Shown here piece by piece: positions 9,844-21,211 of a DNA stretch of 56,229 nt; position 1 is the first letter of the stretch, and each line of letters begins with the position of its first letter. The notes under the pieces are model-generated. The model did no database searches, had not been told where the DNA came from, and was given only the letters and a program-made list of their open reading frames with translations. The position numbers were made by a program, and so were the translations under genes. Source of the DNA: an uncultured delta proteobacterium (GTDB lineage Bacteria > Myxococcota_A > Polyangia > Haliangiales > Haliangiaceae); NCBI GenBank assembly GCA_900696455.1, contig CAADGB010000246.1, positions 1 to 56,229 on the forward strand, in the 5' to 3' direction.

Positions 9844-11970
9844 ATGGGGGACCGCACCGATCCGACACCCGAGCAAGACGCCGCGCTCGCTCGCCAGGCC
9901 CTGGCCCAGGGCGACCTCAAGCACGCGCTGCACCACGTGGGCTGCGCGCTGGCGTCGAACCCGATGCACCCGGAGCACATGCAGCTCCTCAACAGCATCG
10001 TCGGCGCCGCGCCCGATCCGCTGGCGCTGGTGGAGCTGCAGGGCGACACCAGCTTCGTCGACGCCGCCAACCGCGCCTACGTCCTGGCCTGGGTGCGGCG
10101 CTGGGACGAGGCCCTCGATCTGGTCACCGACGTCGCCGAGATCCGGCCCGACATCCCCTACATGCTGTGGTGCGAGTGGTGGCTGTCGCAGCCCGGCGTG
10201 CTGGCGAGCATGTCCCTCGACTCGGTGATGCGCGGCATCGTCGTCGACATCCTCAAGATCGCGTCGTCGTGCCCGGTGCCGACCCCCGACGACGATCCTC
10301 GCCTGCCCACGCTGCAGTCGTCGGCGCGCATCATGACCGCGGTCCGCGCCCAGCACCCGCGCGAGGGCATGGCCTGGTTCGGCAGCTCGATGCTGGCCCG
10401 CCGCCTCGCCCAGCCGGCGGAGGCCCTGGGGTTCGCGCGCGAGGCCTACAAGATCGATCCGTCGTGGAAGTCGGCGATCGGCATCGCCAACGCGCTGCGC
10501 GACGGCAAGCAGCTCGACGAGGCCGCGCAGTGGTTCCGCAAGGCGCTCGAGCACGACCGCGACGACGTCAGCGCCCACCTCGACATGGGCGACATGTTCC
10601 TCGACGCCGGGCGCCTCGACGAGGCCCTGCGCGAGTACGAGCACGCCGAGCGCAAGCAGCCCGACCACCCGTGGGCGACGGCGTCGATGTGCTACGTGCG
10701 CTGGAAGCAGACCGGCGATCCCAACCACAAGCTGGCGCTCCTGCGCCTGACCGAGGGCGAGCGCCGCAACGACCGCGCCCGCCACCTCGCCGACCTCATC
10801 GATCCGCCCGCGCTCTACGTCAACCGCCTGCCCCACCCCGCCGACGCGTCGGCCAACGCCCTCGACGACATCTTCCATCAGATGTTCAAGAACCCGGCCC
10901 AGCACCACGGCTCGACGGTCAAGCTCGAGGTGTCCCACGTCGAGTCGCCGAGCGTGGTGGCGTCGTTCTGGCTGCAGATGGAGATGTGGGGCCCGCAGGT
11001 CGGCTTCGACTACCAGGTCCGCACGATCCAGCGCCCCGACCCGCGGCAGCCCAAGGCCCAGGTGCCGTTCGCGATCTGGACCTGGGACGGCACCCAGCCC
11101 CGCCCCAACGTCCCACGGCCCGCCGGGGCCGTGGTCCTGGCGGTGCACGAGCTGGCCAGCGAGCCGTTCAACCTCGACACCTGGCTGCCCCTCGCCCAGC
11201 GCGCCGCGCAGCGCCTCGGCCCGGGCGCGGTGCGCGACCTGCTCGCCACGATGGTCTACCCGCCGCGGCCGCCGGGCTCGAACTGGCGGGTGCTGCCGTG
11301 GGTGCAGCGGGCGCAGATCGCCAGCGCGCTCCTCATCGCCCACCTCGACAGCGGGTGGGCGGGCAGCACCCGGCAGCAAGCGCTGATGTCGCTGCTCTAC
11401 GGCCCCACCGACTGGTCGACCGGCGCCGCCATCGTCGCCCTCGGCGTGCTGGCCCGCCAGGACGCGGCGATCCGCGCCGAGGTCGCCCAGGCCTTCGGCT
11501 GGATGCTGGGCCAGATCCCGAAGGAGGGCTTCTGCTGCTGGGAGCTGCCGCTGGTGCAGACCTGGCTGACCTTCCCCGATCTCGACGACGTCACCCGCAA
11601 GCGCCTCGAGCAGCACAAGGAGCGCATCTTCGCCAACGAGGTCGGCGTCTCGACCGTGCACATGTGCCAGCTCGAGGCCAAGACGTTCGACCAGGCCGAG
11701 GAGATGGCCCGGGCCCAGGCCGCGCAGCAGGCCGTCGCCAGCGGCGGCGGCGGCGATCCCGATCCGGTGGTCTTCCCCGGCCAGCGCGTGGCCCGGCTGT
11801 CCGACTACGTCGGCCTGACGAAGGGCATGCAGACCGGCAACATGATGGGCGCCCTCGGCCAGTACGGCCTCGACATGATGGGCTACGCCTCGGTGGCCCA
11901 GGCCTGGGGCCAGAAGCTCGCCAGCGACCCCACGCTCAACGCCAGGTTCTCGGCGATGATGCAGCGCTGA
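9844..11970 (+). CDS. TPR-repeat protein of unknown function
   Basis: A soluble 708-residue protein starting MGDRTDPTPEQDAALARQAL. The N-terminal third is tetratricopeptide-like. The clearest units are at about residues 195-285, with EAAQWFRKALEHDRDDVSAH and DMGDMFLDAGRLDEALREYE. The middle section (about 330-430) has a beta-rich segment around STVKLEVSHVESPSVVASFW that I cannot assign. The C-terminal part is helical and ends in a Gly/Met-rich tail (GLTKGMQTGNMMGALGQYG). No signal peptide or membrane helix is visible. ATG 9844 is preferred over an in-frame TTG at 9793, because the extra residues would be low-complexity and follow the GST gene closely. Probably a protein-interaction scaffold; no partner is apparent from the neighbours. 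Confidence 0.82.
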   Translation: MGDRTDPTPEQDAALARQALAQGDLKHALHHVGCALASNPMHPEHMQLLNSIVGAAPDPLALVELQGDTSFVDAANRAYVLAWVRRWDEALDLVTDVAEIRPDIPYMLWCEWWLSQPGVLASMSLDSVMRGIVVDILKIASSCPVPTPDDDPRLPTLQSSARIMTAVRAQHPREGMAWFGSSMLARRLAQPAEALGFAREAYKIDPSWKSAIGIANALRDGKQLDEAAQWFRKALEHDRDDVSAHLDMGDMFLDAGRLDEALREYEHAERKQPDHPWATASMCYVRWKQTGDPNHKLALLRLTEGERRNDRARHLADLIDPPALYVNRLPHPADASANALDDIFHQMFKNPAQHHGSTVKLEVSHVESPSVVASFWLQMEMWGPQVGFDYQVRTIQRPDPRQPKAQVPFAIWTWDGTQPRPNVPRPAGAVVLAVHELASEPFNLDTWLPLAQRAAQRLGPGAVRDLLATMVYPPRPPGSNWRVLPWVQRAQIASALLIAHLDSGWAGSTRQQALMSLLYGPTDWSTGAAIVALGVLARQDAAIRAEVAQAFGWMLGQIPKEGFCCWELPLVQTWLTFPDLDDVTRKRLEQHKERIFANEVGVSTVHMCQLEAKTFDQAEEMARAQAAQQAVASGGGGDPDPVVFPGQRVARLSDYVGLTKGMQTGNMMGALGQYGLDMMGYASVAQAWGQKLASDPTLNARFSAMMQR

Positions 11971-12010
11971 CCCGCGCCCTCGCAGACGACCTGCGGGCCT
12001 CGCCGCCGAT

Positions 12011-12030
12011 GCGAGCGCGATCACGCTCGC
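12011..12030. repeat. inverted repeat downstream of TPR gene
   Basis: GCGAGCG and CGCTCGC form a perfect 7-base stem around the loop CGATCA, 41 bases after the TPR stop. It could slow or terminate transcription, but no T-run follows. The same 230-base intergenic region (11971-12200) also holds the perfect 14-base palindrome CGCGCGATCGCGCG at 12147-12160, forty bases before the protease start. Confidence 0.35.
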
Positions 12031-12200
12031 GCGATCGGGCGACGCGATCGCGACGTGCGTCGGCGCACTCTCGCCACGCGCCGAGCGTGAGCGCGCAGAC
12101 CGGTTGCCACTCGCTGCCACGATCCACCGCGTGTCCTCGTCGAGGTCGCGCGATCGCGCGTGCTACCGAGGTGACCGTGCCGTCCGCGCACGGAGAAGAC

Positions 12201-13733
12201 ATGCGACCTCCCATCCAACCTTCCTCCTCCCTCCTCCCCTCCACCCCTCACACCACCACCCGCCCCCGCCGCCGCGCGCTCGGCGTCGCCGGCCGCGTCG
12301 CCGGCCTCGCGGTCGGCCTCGCCGCCGCGGCCGCCTGCGGTGACGCCGCCCCGCCCGACACCTCCGCCGAGGACATCATCGGCGGCGTGCCGGCGCGCAG
12401 CGCCCGCCTCAACGCGGTCGGCGCGCTCGGCTACGACGACTTCGGCACCGGCAACTTCCGCCCGGTGTGCACCGGCACCCTGATCAGCCCGACCATGGTG
12501 CTGACCGCCGAGCACTGCGTCGACTTCGTCTGGGATCCGGCGACCCAGCTCCGCTTCCTCATCGGCTTCGACGCCTACAACCCGATCCGCTCGGTGCCGG
12601 TGGCCGGCGTGGCGATGGAGCAGTCGTTCTGGGGCGGCGTGGTCGGCCTCGGCAGCGACGTCGCCGTCATGCACCTCGCGGAGCCGGTGACCAACGTGCA
12701 GCCGTTCCCGGTCGCGGTCCCGTCCGACGGCCAGCTCGACCTGCGCTTCGCCGGCATCGGCTACGGCCTGCAGAACTCGGCCGGCGGCCACGGCACCCGC
12801 ATGACCGGCTCGATGACCTTCCAGGCCAGCGGCGGCCGGGTCTTCGAGGCCATCTACGGCACCTTCGAGGCCTTCGCGGCCGACGCCGCCCGCTTCGGCG
12901 TCGACGCCGGCACGCCGGAGGGCCTCGCCATCCTGCAGCAGGCGTGGGACGAGACCCTGCTCCAGGACGGCGTCGAGGGTTGGTTCGGCAACGGCCGCCA
13001 CGACGCCCAGGCCTGCTTCGGCGACTCGGGCGGCCCCATCACCCGCGCCGTCGCCGGGCAGCCGACGGTCTACGGCGTCGCCTCGTGGGTGGCCTACGCC
13101 GACGCCAGCGACCTGTGCGACCTGGGCGCCGCCTACGCGACGATCAACGCCACCTTCCTCGACTTCCTCGCCTACGAGACCGCGTGCCCGATGATCCCGC
13201 GCGCCGGCACCTGCCTCGACGCCACCACCGTCCAGCGCTGCGCCACGCCCGAGGAGGGCGGCTACCGCGAGCTGCGCACCGACTGCGACGTGCTCGGCCT
13301 CATCTGCGGCATCGACCCGGCCGGCGAGCTCGGCTGCATCGAGGACCCGTGCGAGGGCATCCCGAGCGAGGGCCTCTGCGACGGCGACGTCGCGATCCGC
13401 TGCACCCGCCCCGACGAGGGCCCGCGGCGCCTCGTCGACATCGACTGCGCGCTCCTCGGCGGCACCTGCGCCATCGAGGACGGCGAGGTCGCGTGCGTCG
13501 GCACCGAGTGCGGCCACGACACCTGCACCACCGGCGGCCCGCTCGACGCCGGCTGCGACACCTGCGTCGCCGACATCTGCGCGGTCGACCCGTTCTGCTG
13601 CGAGGTGGCGTGGGACGACATCTGCGTGGCCGAGGTCGAGAGCGTCTGCGGCCAGAGCACCTGCGCGGGTGCGCCCGGCGTGAGCGGCATCGGCGGCACC
13701 GTCCGCCGCCCGCGGCTCCCGGCCAGCCCGTGA
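12201..13733 (+). CDS. secreted trypsin-like serine protease lipoprotein with Cys-rich C-terminal modules
   Basis: This 510-residue protein has a strong ribosome site (GGAGAAG) seven bases before ATG 12201. A long Arg-containing n-region leads to a hydrophobic stretch and a lipobox-like AAAAC at Cys46. The S1 protease domain begins near IIGG (59-62). Its triad is His105 in LTAEHC, Asp153 in SDVAVMHL and Ser276 in ACFGDSGGP. After the protease come two Cys-rich modules of the form CxxxxxxQRC...DC...GxxC and CDGDVAIRC. A final module, HDTCTTGGPLDAGCDTC followed by DPFCCEVAWDDIC, is a repeat type common on secreted proteins of deltaproteobacterial lineages. Activation probably requires removal of the segment before IIGG. 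The substrate is unknown. Confidence 0.88.
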   Translation: MRPPIQPSSSLLPSTPHTTTRPRRRALGVAGRVAGLAVGLAAAAACGDAAPPDTSAEDIIGGVPARSARLNAVGALGYDDFGTGNFRPVCTGTLISPTMVLTAEHCVDFVWDPATQLRFLIGFDAYNPIRSVPVAGVAMEQSFWGGVVGLGSDVAVMHLAEPVTNVQPFPVAVPSDGQLDLRFAGIGYGLQNSAGGHGTRMTGSMTFQASGGRVFEAIYGTFEAFAADAARFGVDAGTPEGLAILQQAWDETLLQDGVEGWFGNGRHDAQACFGDSGGPITRAVAGQPTVYGVASWVAYADASDLCDLGAAYATINATFLDFLAYETACPMIPRAGTCLDATTVQRCATPEEGGYRELRTDCDVLGLICGIDPAGELGCIEDPCEGIPSEGLCDGDVAIRCTRPDEGPRRLVDIDCALLGGTCAIEDGEVACVGTECGHDTCTTGGPLDAGCDTCVADICAVDPFCCEVAWDDICVAEVESVCGQSTCAGAPGVSGIGGTVRRPRLPASP

Positions 13734-13788
13734 CCGCCTGGCGCGGCGCCCTCGACCCTCCCCGGCGGTCAGCGTATGGTCGCCGGCG

Positions 13789-14751
13789 ATGTCACCGCGC
13801 CGCGCCACCCGCCTGCGCGCCGCGCCCCTGTGGGGCGCGGCCGTCGCCCTCGCCGCGTGCGGCGCCGACCCCGCCGCCCTCGGTGACGCCGGCGTCGACG
13901 CGCCGGTCGACGCGGCCACCGACGCGCCCGATCTCGCGAGCTGCGCGACCTCCGACGCCTGCGACTGGCTGGCGCCGTACCTGACCGAGGTCCTGGGCAC
14001 GCTCACCGGCGAGCAGCCGGCCGCGCCCGGGGTGACCATCACCCGTCGCGCCAGCTCCGGCGAGCGCGCGATCGCGCGCCAGTACCTGGTGGACGAGCTG
14101 ACCCGGCGCGGCCTGGCGCCGACCCTCCACGACTACGGCAGCGGCCAGAACGTCGTCGTCCAGCTCCCGTCGACCACCGGCGCCGACCTGCCCCGGATCG
14201 TGATCGGCGCCCACTTCGACGGCGTGCCCGCCGGGCCGGCCGCCGCCGACAACGGCACCGGCACCGCGATCGTCGTCGCCGCCGCGCGCTACCTGGCGGC
14301 CCGGCCGCGTCGCGATCACCCCATCGACCTCGTCCTCTTCGATCAGGAGGAGGTCGGGCTGGTCGGCTCCACCGCCTACGCCCTCGCTCTCCGCGACGCC
14401 GCGGTCGCGGTCGACAGCGTCCACTCGTTCGACATGATCAGCTTCGACGGCGACGGCGACGGCGCCATCGAGCTGTGGTCGCCGGCGCCCGAGCTCGAGG
14501 CCCTGTACCGGGCCCACGCCGGCCCGCGCGGCATCCCGGTGGGCGCCGTCGCCTTCGCCTCCAGCGACCACCAGGCGTTCGTCGATCGCGGCTTCACCAC
14601 GGTCGGCGTGTGCGAGGAGTTCGTCGCCGGCGACGCCAACCCGCACTACCACCGCGCCACCGACACCTTCGCCAACGTCGACCTCGCCTACATGACCCGG
14701 GTGACGCGGCTGCTCCTCGCCGTGCTCGAGGACCGGGCCACCACCGACTGA
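13789..14751 (+). CDS. M28-family zinc aminopeptidase lipoprotein
   Basis: This 320-residue protein has a signal peptide ending in the lipobox LAAC (Cys24), followed by an Asp/Ala linker. The catalytic domain carries the di-zinc ligands expected for M28 peptidases: His142 in GAHFDG, Asp154 in AADNGTGTA, the catalytic Glu pair in FDQEEVGL (187-188), Asp in HSFDMISFD, and His288 in NPHYHRATDT. It should remove N-terminal residues from peptides at the outer membrane or in the periplasm. It starts 55 bases after the protease gene on the same strand, so the two may form a secreted proteolysis unit in which the endopeptidase makes ends for the exopeptidase. That pairing is inference. Confidence 0.9.
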   Translation: MSPRRATRLRAAPLWGAAVALAACGADPAALGDAGVDAPVDAATDAPDLASCATSDACDWLAPYLTEVLGTLTGEQPAAPGVTITRRASSGERAIARQYLVDELTRRGLAPTLHDYGSGQNVVVQLPSTTGADLPRIVIGAHFDGVPAGPAAADNGTGTAIVVAAARYLAARPRRDHPIDLVLFDQEEVGLVGSTAYALALRDAAVAVDSVHSFDMISFDGDGDGAIELWSPAPELEALYRAHAGPRGIPVGAVAFASSDHQAFVDRGFTTVGVCEEFVAGDANPHYHRATDTFANVDLAYMTRVTRLLLAVLEDRATTD

Positions 14752-14767
14752 TCACCCGGGCGGCGGG

Positions 14768-15637
14768 TCACAGCGGGGTCGGGCGGCCGATCTCCAGCGG
14801 CAGCACCTTCGCGGTCACGCCCTTCTTCGTCAGCGCGTCGCGGAGCTGGTCGACGGTGCCGGTCAGCACCGGGAAGGTGCCGAAGTGCATGGGGACGATG
14901 TGGAGCGGCTTGACCAGGCGCGCGGCCTCGGCGGCGCCGGCCGGCCCCATCGTGAAGTGACCGCCGATGCACGCCAGCATGTGCGTGATCTGGACGTCGG
15001 CGCCGATGTACGCCATGTCGCCGAACACGTCGGTGTCGCCGGTGTGGTAGAGGACCGGCCCGCCGCGCACCGCGACCACGAAGCCGCCGGGCGAGCCCGC
15101 CGCCGCCACCGAGGTGTCGTCCTTGGACACCGTCGAGCTGTGCACCGCCGGGACGAAGCGGACCGTGACCTCGCCGCCGAGCAGGGTGACCTCGCCGCCG
15201 AAGTTGCCCTGGGTGTCGAGGCCGAGGCGATCGCCGGGGAAGCCGAGCTCGGCGACCAGGCCCTTGCCGAGGTCGAAGGTGGTGACCAGGCGCGCCCCGG
15301 TCTTCTTCGCGATGGCGACCGCGTCGCCGACGTGATCGCCGTGGCCGTGGGTGACCAGGATCAGATCGACCTGGCGCAGCGCGGCCAGGTCGGCCTTGCC
15401 GCGCGGGTTCTTCGGGTTGGTGATCCACGGGTCGATGAGGATGGTCTTGCCCGACGGGGTGTCGACGCGGAACGCGGCGTGCCCGTACCAGGTGAGCTGG
15501 GTCGGCTTGGGCCGGGGCGCCGGCTTGGTCCTGGGCGGTGGCGGCCGGCCCGGCCCCGGTCCGCGCCCGGGCTGGGCCTCGGCGACGAGGGGACAGAGCA
15601 CGAAGGCGGCGAGCGCGAGCAGGTGCAGGTTCCTCAT
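14768..15637 (-). CDS. exported UPF0173-type metal-dependent hydrolase (metallo-beta-lactamase fold)
   Basis: A 289-residue protein with a Sec signal peptide (LLALAAFVLCPLVAEAQ) and a Pro/Arg-rich spacer to residue 45. The metallo-beta-lactamase domain starts QLTWYGHAAFRVDTPSG. It has the metal motif THGHGDH (His97, His99, Asp101, His102), a downstream metal-binding YHTGDTDVFGDM and the family signature IVPMHFGTFPVLTG. Cytoplasmic UPF0173 members lack a signal, so export is a variation. The sequence around 70-80 (LIDPWITNP) is typical. The reaction is unknown. It is convergent with the M28 gene, with only 16 bases between the two stops. Confidence 0.88.
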   Translation of the reverse strand: MRNLHLLALAAFVLCPLVAEAQPGRGPGPGRPPPPRTKPAPRPKPTQLTWYGHAAFRVDTPSGKTILIDPWITNPKNPRGKADLAALRQVDLILVTHGHGDHVGDAVAIAKKTGARLVTTFDLGKGLVAELGFPGDRLGLDTQGNFGGEVTLLGGEVTVRFVPAVHSSTVSKDDTSVAAAGSPGGFVVAVRGGPVLYHTGDTDVFGDMAYIGADVQITHMLACIGGHFTMGPAGAAEAARLVKPLHIVPMHFGTFPVLTGTVDQLRDALTKKGVTAKVLPLEIGRPTPL

Positions 15638-15791
15638 CGCCCCGAGCCTACTCCGCGGCGCGCGTCGGGTCCGCGCGCGCCGCCTCGATCCGGAGCGCGG
15701 GGGACGCGGTGGTCCGACCCGGGCGCGGACCGCGGACGCTTCGCGACCGCGCCGGCTTCTCCCGCGCGGCGCGGCGGGTGATGCTCGGGTC

Positions 15792-16520
15792 GTGGAACGA
15801 GCCGCCCGCTCTCGCCCCGCTCACCTTCGCCCGGGCCGCGACCGCGACCGCGTCTTCGTCCGCGTCCTCGGTGCGACCGCCGCGCTCGCCGCCGCGGCCG
15901 GCGCCTGCGGCGGAGGCCGGCCCCCGCCCCCGCCGGCCGGCCCGCCGGTCCTTGCGCCCGCCGCCGCCGGCGCCCTGCGCAGCCCCGACGACTTCCTGGC
16001 CATCGCCGATCCGGCCGCGCGCTCGCGCGCGCTCTTCCTCGAGATCAGCCGCGTCCTCACCCACCCGCGCTGCGTGAACTGCCACCCCGCCGACGACTCC
16101 CCGCGCCAGGGCGACGACGCGCTCCGCCACGATCCGCCGGTGGCCCGCGGCCCCGACGGCCGCGGCGTGCCCGGCCTCCACTGCGGCTCGTGCCATCAGG
16201 ATCGCAACCTCGACCACGCCCGCGTCCCCGGCGCCCCCGACTGGCACCTGGCCCCCGCCACGATGGCCTGGCTCGGCGTCGAGCCGGCGGCGATCTGCCT
16301 CCAGCTCAAGGATCCCGCGCGCACCGGCGGCAAGGGTCTGCCGGCGATCGCGCACCACCTCGAGCACGACCCGCTGGTGGCGTGGGGCTTCGCGCCCGGC
16401 GCCGATCGCGCCGCGCCGCCGGGCTCGCCGGCCGCGGTGGCGGCGCTCGCCCGCGCCTGGATCGAGACCGGCGCCCACTGTCCTCCCCCGACCGCGACCC
16501 CCGCCGGAGGCGCCCCGTGA
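15792..16520 (+). CDS. di-haem cytochrome c lipoprotein of an isoquinoline-oxidoreductase operon
   Basis: A 242-residue protein with two CxxCH haem sites, C94VNCH and C131GSCH, preceded by a signal peptide with the lipobox-like AAGAC (Cys39). GTG 15792 is selected because it gives a compact Arg-rich n-region before the hydrophobic stretch [15 protein letters not shown]; the frame is open further upstream without signal-like features. The TGA (16518-16520) overlaps the GTG of the next gene, so it is cotranslated with the 2Fe-2S subunit. It is the likely electron acceptor that passes electrons from the molybdenum enzyme to the respiratory chain. Small cytochrome-like proteins next to iorAB genes are often annotated simply as an isoquinoline 1-oxidoreductase subunit. 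Confidence 0.83.
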   Translation: MERAARSRPAHLRPGRDRDRVFVRVLGATAALAAAAGACGGGRPPPPPAGPPVLAPAAAGALRSPDDFLAIADPAARSRALFLEISRVLTHPRCVNCHPADDSPRQGDDALRHDPPVARGPDGRGVPGLHCGSCHQDRNLDHARVPGAPDWHLAPATMAWLGVEPAAICLQLKDPARTGGKGLPAIAHHLEHDPLVAWGFAPGADRAAPPGSPAAVAALARAWIETGAHCPPPTATPAGGAP

Positions 16521-16977
16521 CCATCTCGCTCCACGTCAACGGCCAGGCCCACGACCTCGACGCCGATCCCGACATGCCGCTCCTGTGGGCGCTGCGCGAT
16601 CTGCTCGGCCTCACCGGCACCCGGTACGGCTGCGGCGAGGCCCACTGCGGCGCCTGCACCGTACACCTCGACGGTCGCGCCGTGCGCGCGTGCGTGACGC
16701 CGCTCGGCCGCGCCGCGGGTCGCCGCGTGCTCACGATCGAGGGCCTGTCGCCCGACGGTCGCCACCCGCTGCAGGCGGCCTGGGTCGAGCTCGCGGTGCC
16801 GCAGTGCGGGTTCTGCCAGGCCGGCCAGATCATGTGCGCGGCCGCGCTCCTCGCCGCCAACCCGCGGCCGAGCGACGCCGAGATCGATCGTTCGCTCGCC
16901 GGCAACCTGTGCCGCTGCGGCACGTACACCCGCATCCGCGCCGCCGTGAAGAAGGCCGCCGGCACCGGCGGTGGACC

Positions 16978-16981
<4 letters not shown>
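16517..16981 (+). CDS. iorA: isoquinoline 1-oxidoreductase-type alpha subunit, 2Fe-2S protein
   Basis: A 154-residue protein starting at GTG 16517 ([20 protein letters not shown]). The N-terminal plant-ferredoxin-like domain binds the first cluster through [17 protein letters not shown] and the following Cys in RAVRACVTP. The C-terminal helical domain binds the second cluster through [15 protein letters not shown] and [12 protein letters not shown]. Length and motifs match the small subunits of xanthine-oxidase-family enzymes, such as IorA and CoxS. It overlaps its upstream and downstream genes by four bases each, fixing the operon order cytochrome, FeS subunit, Mo subunit. It carries electrons from the molybdopterin site of the large subunit to the cytochrome. 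The natural substrate, an N-heterocycle or aldehyde, cannot be read from sequence. Confidence 0.92.
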
Positions 16982-19272
<2,291 letters not shown>

Positions 19273-19354
19273 GACACCTCGGCACACCTGGATTGTCGTC
19301 GATTCTGGACCGCGATCCCGTGGCGCGGTGGGTGGCGGGGAGTAGCATCGTGCC

Positions 19355-20431
19355 GTGGCAGTCGTCGGCTCCTGCGCGCGTTGCGCCACCCCGGTGGCGT
19401 TGCATGCCGCGCGGCCCGTGGTCGGCGACGACGGCAAGGTCGGGCTCCTGTGCGCGCCGTGCCAGACCGGCGCGCCGCGCCGGCGGCCGCGGCCGGTGAC
19501 CGCGATCGAGCTCGAGGCGGTGAGCGCGCCGCCGCCCGATCCGCGGAGCTCCCGCCGCCGCCTCGGCGCCGCGGTGGGCGTGGCAGTGGCCGCCGTCGCC
19601 CTCGTCGGCAGCATCGCGATCGTGTCACCCGCCGGCTCCGTCGTCGAGCCGCGGGCGGCCGCCGCCGGGCGGGCGGTCGCCCAGGTGGCGCACGAGCGGG
19701 GAGCCGGAGCCGCGACCGAGTCCGGAACCGTGACCGGAGCCGAGCCCGAGTCCGGAGCCGAGTCCGAGTCCGGATCCGAGCCCGAGTCCGGAGCCGAGCC
19801 CGAGTCCGGAGCCGAGCCCGAGTCCGGACCCGGATCCGACACCGACCCGGCCGCCGCCGAGGCCGCCGCCGAGCTCGCCCGCCTCGACGAGGAGCGGCCC
19901 AGCCTCCGCGACTGGGTCCACCCCGTCAGCGGCAGCGACGAGCTGACCCCGGTCCGCGGCACCCGCAAGTTCGGCGCCCACCGCGCCGGCGTCTCCGATC
20001 CGGCCCGCTGCGGCCGCGGCCACTGCGGCGTCGACCTCGCCGGCCCTCGCGGCCGCCCGGTGGTGGCCGTCGCCTGGGGCACCGTGGTCCGCGTCGAGCA
20101 CAGCCGGGACGGCCGCGACGGCCGCAGCGGCCGCTACGTCCGCGTCGAGCACCCCGAGGGCGTCTTCACCTCGTACATGCACCTCGACGCGATCTCCGCC
20201 GAGCTGGCGGTGGGCGACGAGGTCCAGCCCGGGCAGGTCCTCGGCACCCTCGGCAAGTCGGGCATCCGCAGCGGCGAGCAGCACCTGCACTTCGCGCTCG
20301 AGCTCCGCGAGCGCGACGGCCTCGTCTTCGTCGATCCCACGCCCTACCTCGCCCGCGCCGAGGTCGTGCCCGTCCCCCAGCTCGCCGACGACGAGCTCCG
20401 CCTCGCCCCCGAGGACCGCTCGAGCTGGTAG
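19355..20431 (+). CDS. membrane-anchored M23 (LytM-like) peptidase with N-terminal zinc ribbon
   Basis: A 358-residue protein starting at GTG 19355. Residues 7-36 contain two CxxC pairs (CARC and CAPC), a small cytoplasmic zinc-ribbon-like knuckle. A single membrane helix follows at about 70-90 (AAVGVAVAAVALVGSIAIV), so the C-terminal part is periplasmic. Next is an acidic linker made of five GAEPES-type hexapeptides. The M23 domain at about 200-345 has GHCGVDLAG, with the zinc His and Asp, the GxVxxV...YVxVEHP...TSYMHLD core, and the final HLHFAL motif. M23 enzymes cut peptidoglycan cross-bridges or activate amidases; all three zinc-site motifs are present, so it is probably active. It stands alone between the Ior operon and a small AhpD-like gene. 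Confidence 0.87.
   Translation: MAVVGSCARCATPVALHAARPVVGDDGKVGLLCAPCQTGAPRRRPRPVTAIELEAVSAPPPDPRSSRRRLGAAVGVAVAAVALVGSIAIVSPAGSVVEPRAAAAGRAVAQVAHERGAGAATESGTVTGAEPESGAESESGSEPESGAEPESGAEPESGPGSDTDPAAAEAAAELARLDEERPSLRDWVHPVSGSDELTPVRGTRKFGAHRAGVSDPARCGRGHCGVDLAGPRGRPVVAVAWGTVVRVEHSRDGRDGRSGRYVRVEHPEGVFTSYMHLDAISAELAVGDEVQPGQVLGTLGKSGIRSGEQHLHFALELRERDGLVFVDPTPYLARAEVVPVPQLADDELRLAPEDRSSW
19736..19825 (+). repeat. 18-bp minisatellite inside the M23 gene
   Basis: Five tandem near-identical 18-base units, GGAGCCGAGCCCGAGTCC and variants, encode the hexapeptide repeat GAEPES. Copy number is likely to vary between strains and would change the length of the acidic periplasmic linker without shifting frame. 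Confidence 0.85.
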
Positions 20432-20583
20432 CCGGCTCGCCCCGGCGCCACCGCGGTGCCGCGACGGACGCGACCGCGGCCCGCCGTGGCCACGTCGGGG
20501 CCCGGTCGGCCGTGCGCGACGCCGTCGCGCGCGATGATCGTCACGAAGGACCTCGCCGCGTCGTCTTCCGTGCAGGAGGACCG

Positions 20584-21165
20584 ATGCTCACCTGGTACAT
20601 CCGCCGCCGCCTCGCCGCCTTCGAGCGCACCCACGGCTACGACCTCGGCTACGCCCGCGAGCTGCTCGCCACCGATCTGCGCGCGTTCCTCGCCTTCGCC
20701 CGCGCCAGCGGGATCGGCGCCTACCGCCGCGACGTGGCCCTCGCACCGCACGTCGCCGCCACGCTGGTGGCGGCGATGGCCGAGGACTGCGGCCCGTGCA
20801 CCCAGCTCGTGGTCACCCGGGCCCTCGCCGACGGCGTCGAGCCCGCCGTCCTCGCCGCCGTCCTCGCCGGCGACGTCGGCGCGCTGCCCGCCGACGTCGC
20901 GCTCGCCGTCCGCTTCGCCCGCGCGACCCTGGCGCGAGCCCCCGAGGCCGACCTGCACCGCGAGGAGATCCTCGCGCGCTGGGGCGCGCGCGGCCTGGTG
21001 TCGCTGGCGTTCGCCGTGGTCGCCGGCCGCTTCTACCCGACGCTCAAGTACGCCCTCGGCCACGGTCGCACCTGCCAGCGGGTCCGCGTGGCCGAGCGGG
21101 AGGTGGAGGTCGCACGCGGCGCGCCGCCGGCGCCCGCCGCCACCGTCCACGCGCACCGGCCGTGA
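20584..21165 (+). CDS. AhpD/carboxymuconolactone-decarboxylase-like protein
   Basis: A 193-residue protein with an excellent ribosome site (AGGAGG) before ATG 20584. It begins LTWYIRRRLAAFERTHGYDL. The core contains AMAEDCGPCTQLVV with a CxxC pair, then ALADGVEPAVLAAVLAGD, which matches the helical hairpin of AhpD-like domains in which the CxxC gives thiol-disulfide or peroxidase chemistry. A conserved second His/Glu partner is less clear, so the reaction is not assigned. No signal peptide or membrane helix is visible. It sits alone, convergent with the next lipoprotein gene 46 bases away. Confidence 0.7.
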   Translation: MLTWYIRRRLAAFERTHGYDLGYARELLATDLRAFLAFARASGIGAYRRDVALAPHVAATLVAAMAEDCGPCTQLVVTRALADGVEPAVLAAVLAGDVGALPADVALAVRFARATLARAPEADLHREEILARWGARGLVSLAFAVVAGRFYPTLKYALGHGRTCQRVRVAEREVEVARGAPPAPAATVHAHRP

Positions 21166-21211
21166 CGCCGGTGGCGCCGACGCGCGCCGGAGCCGCGGGC
21201 GTCCGCGCGGG

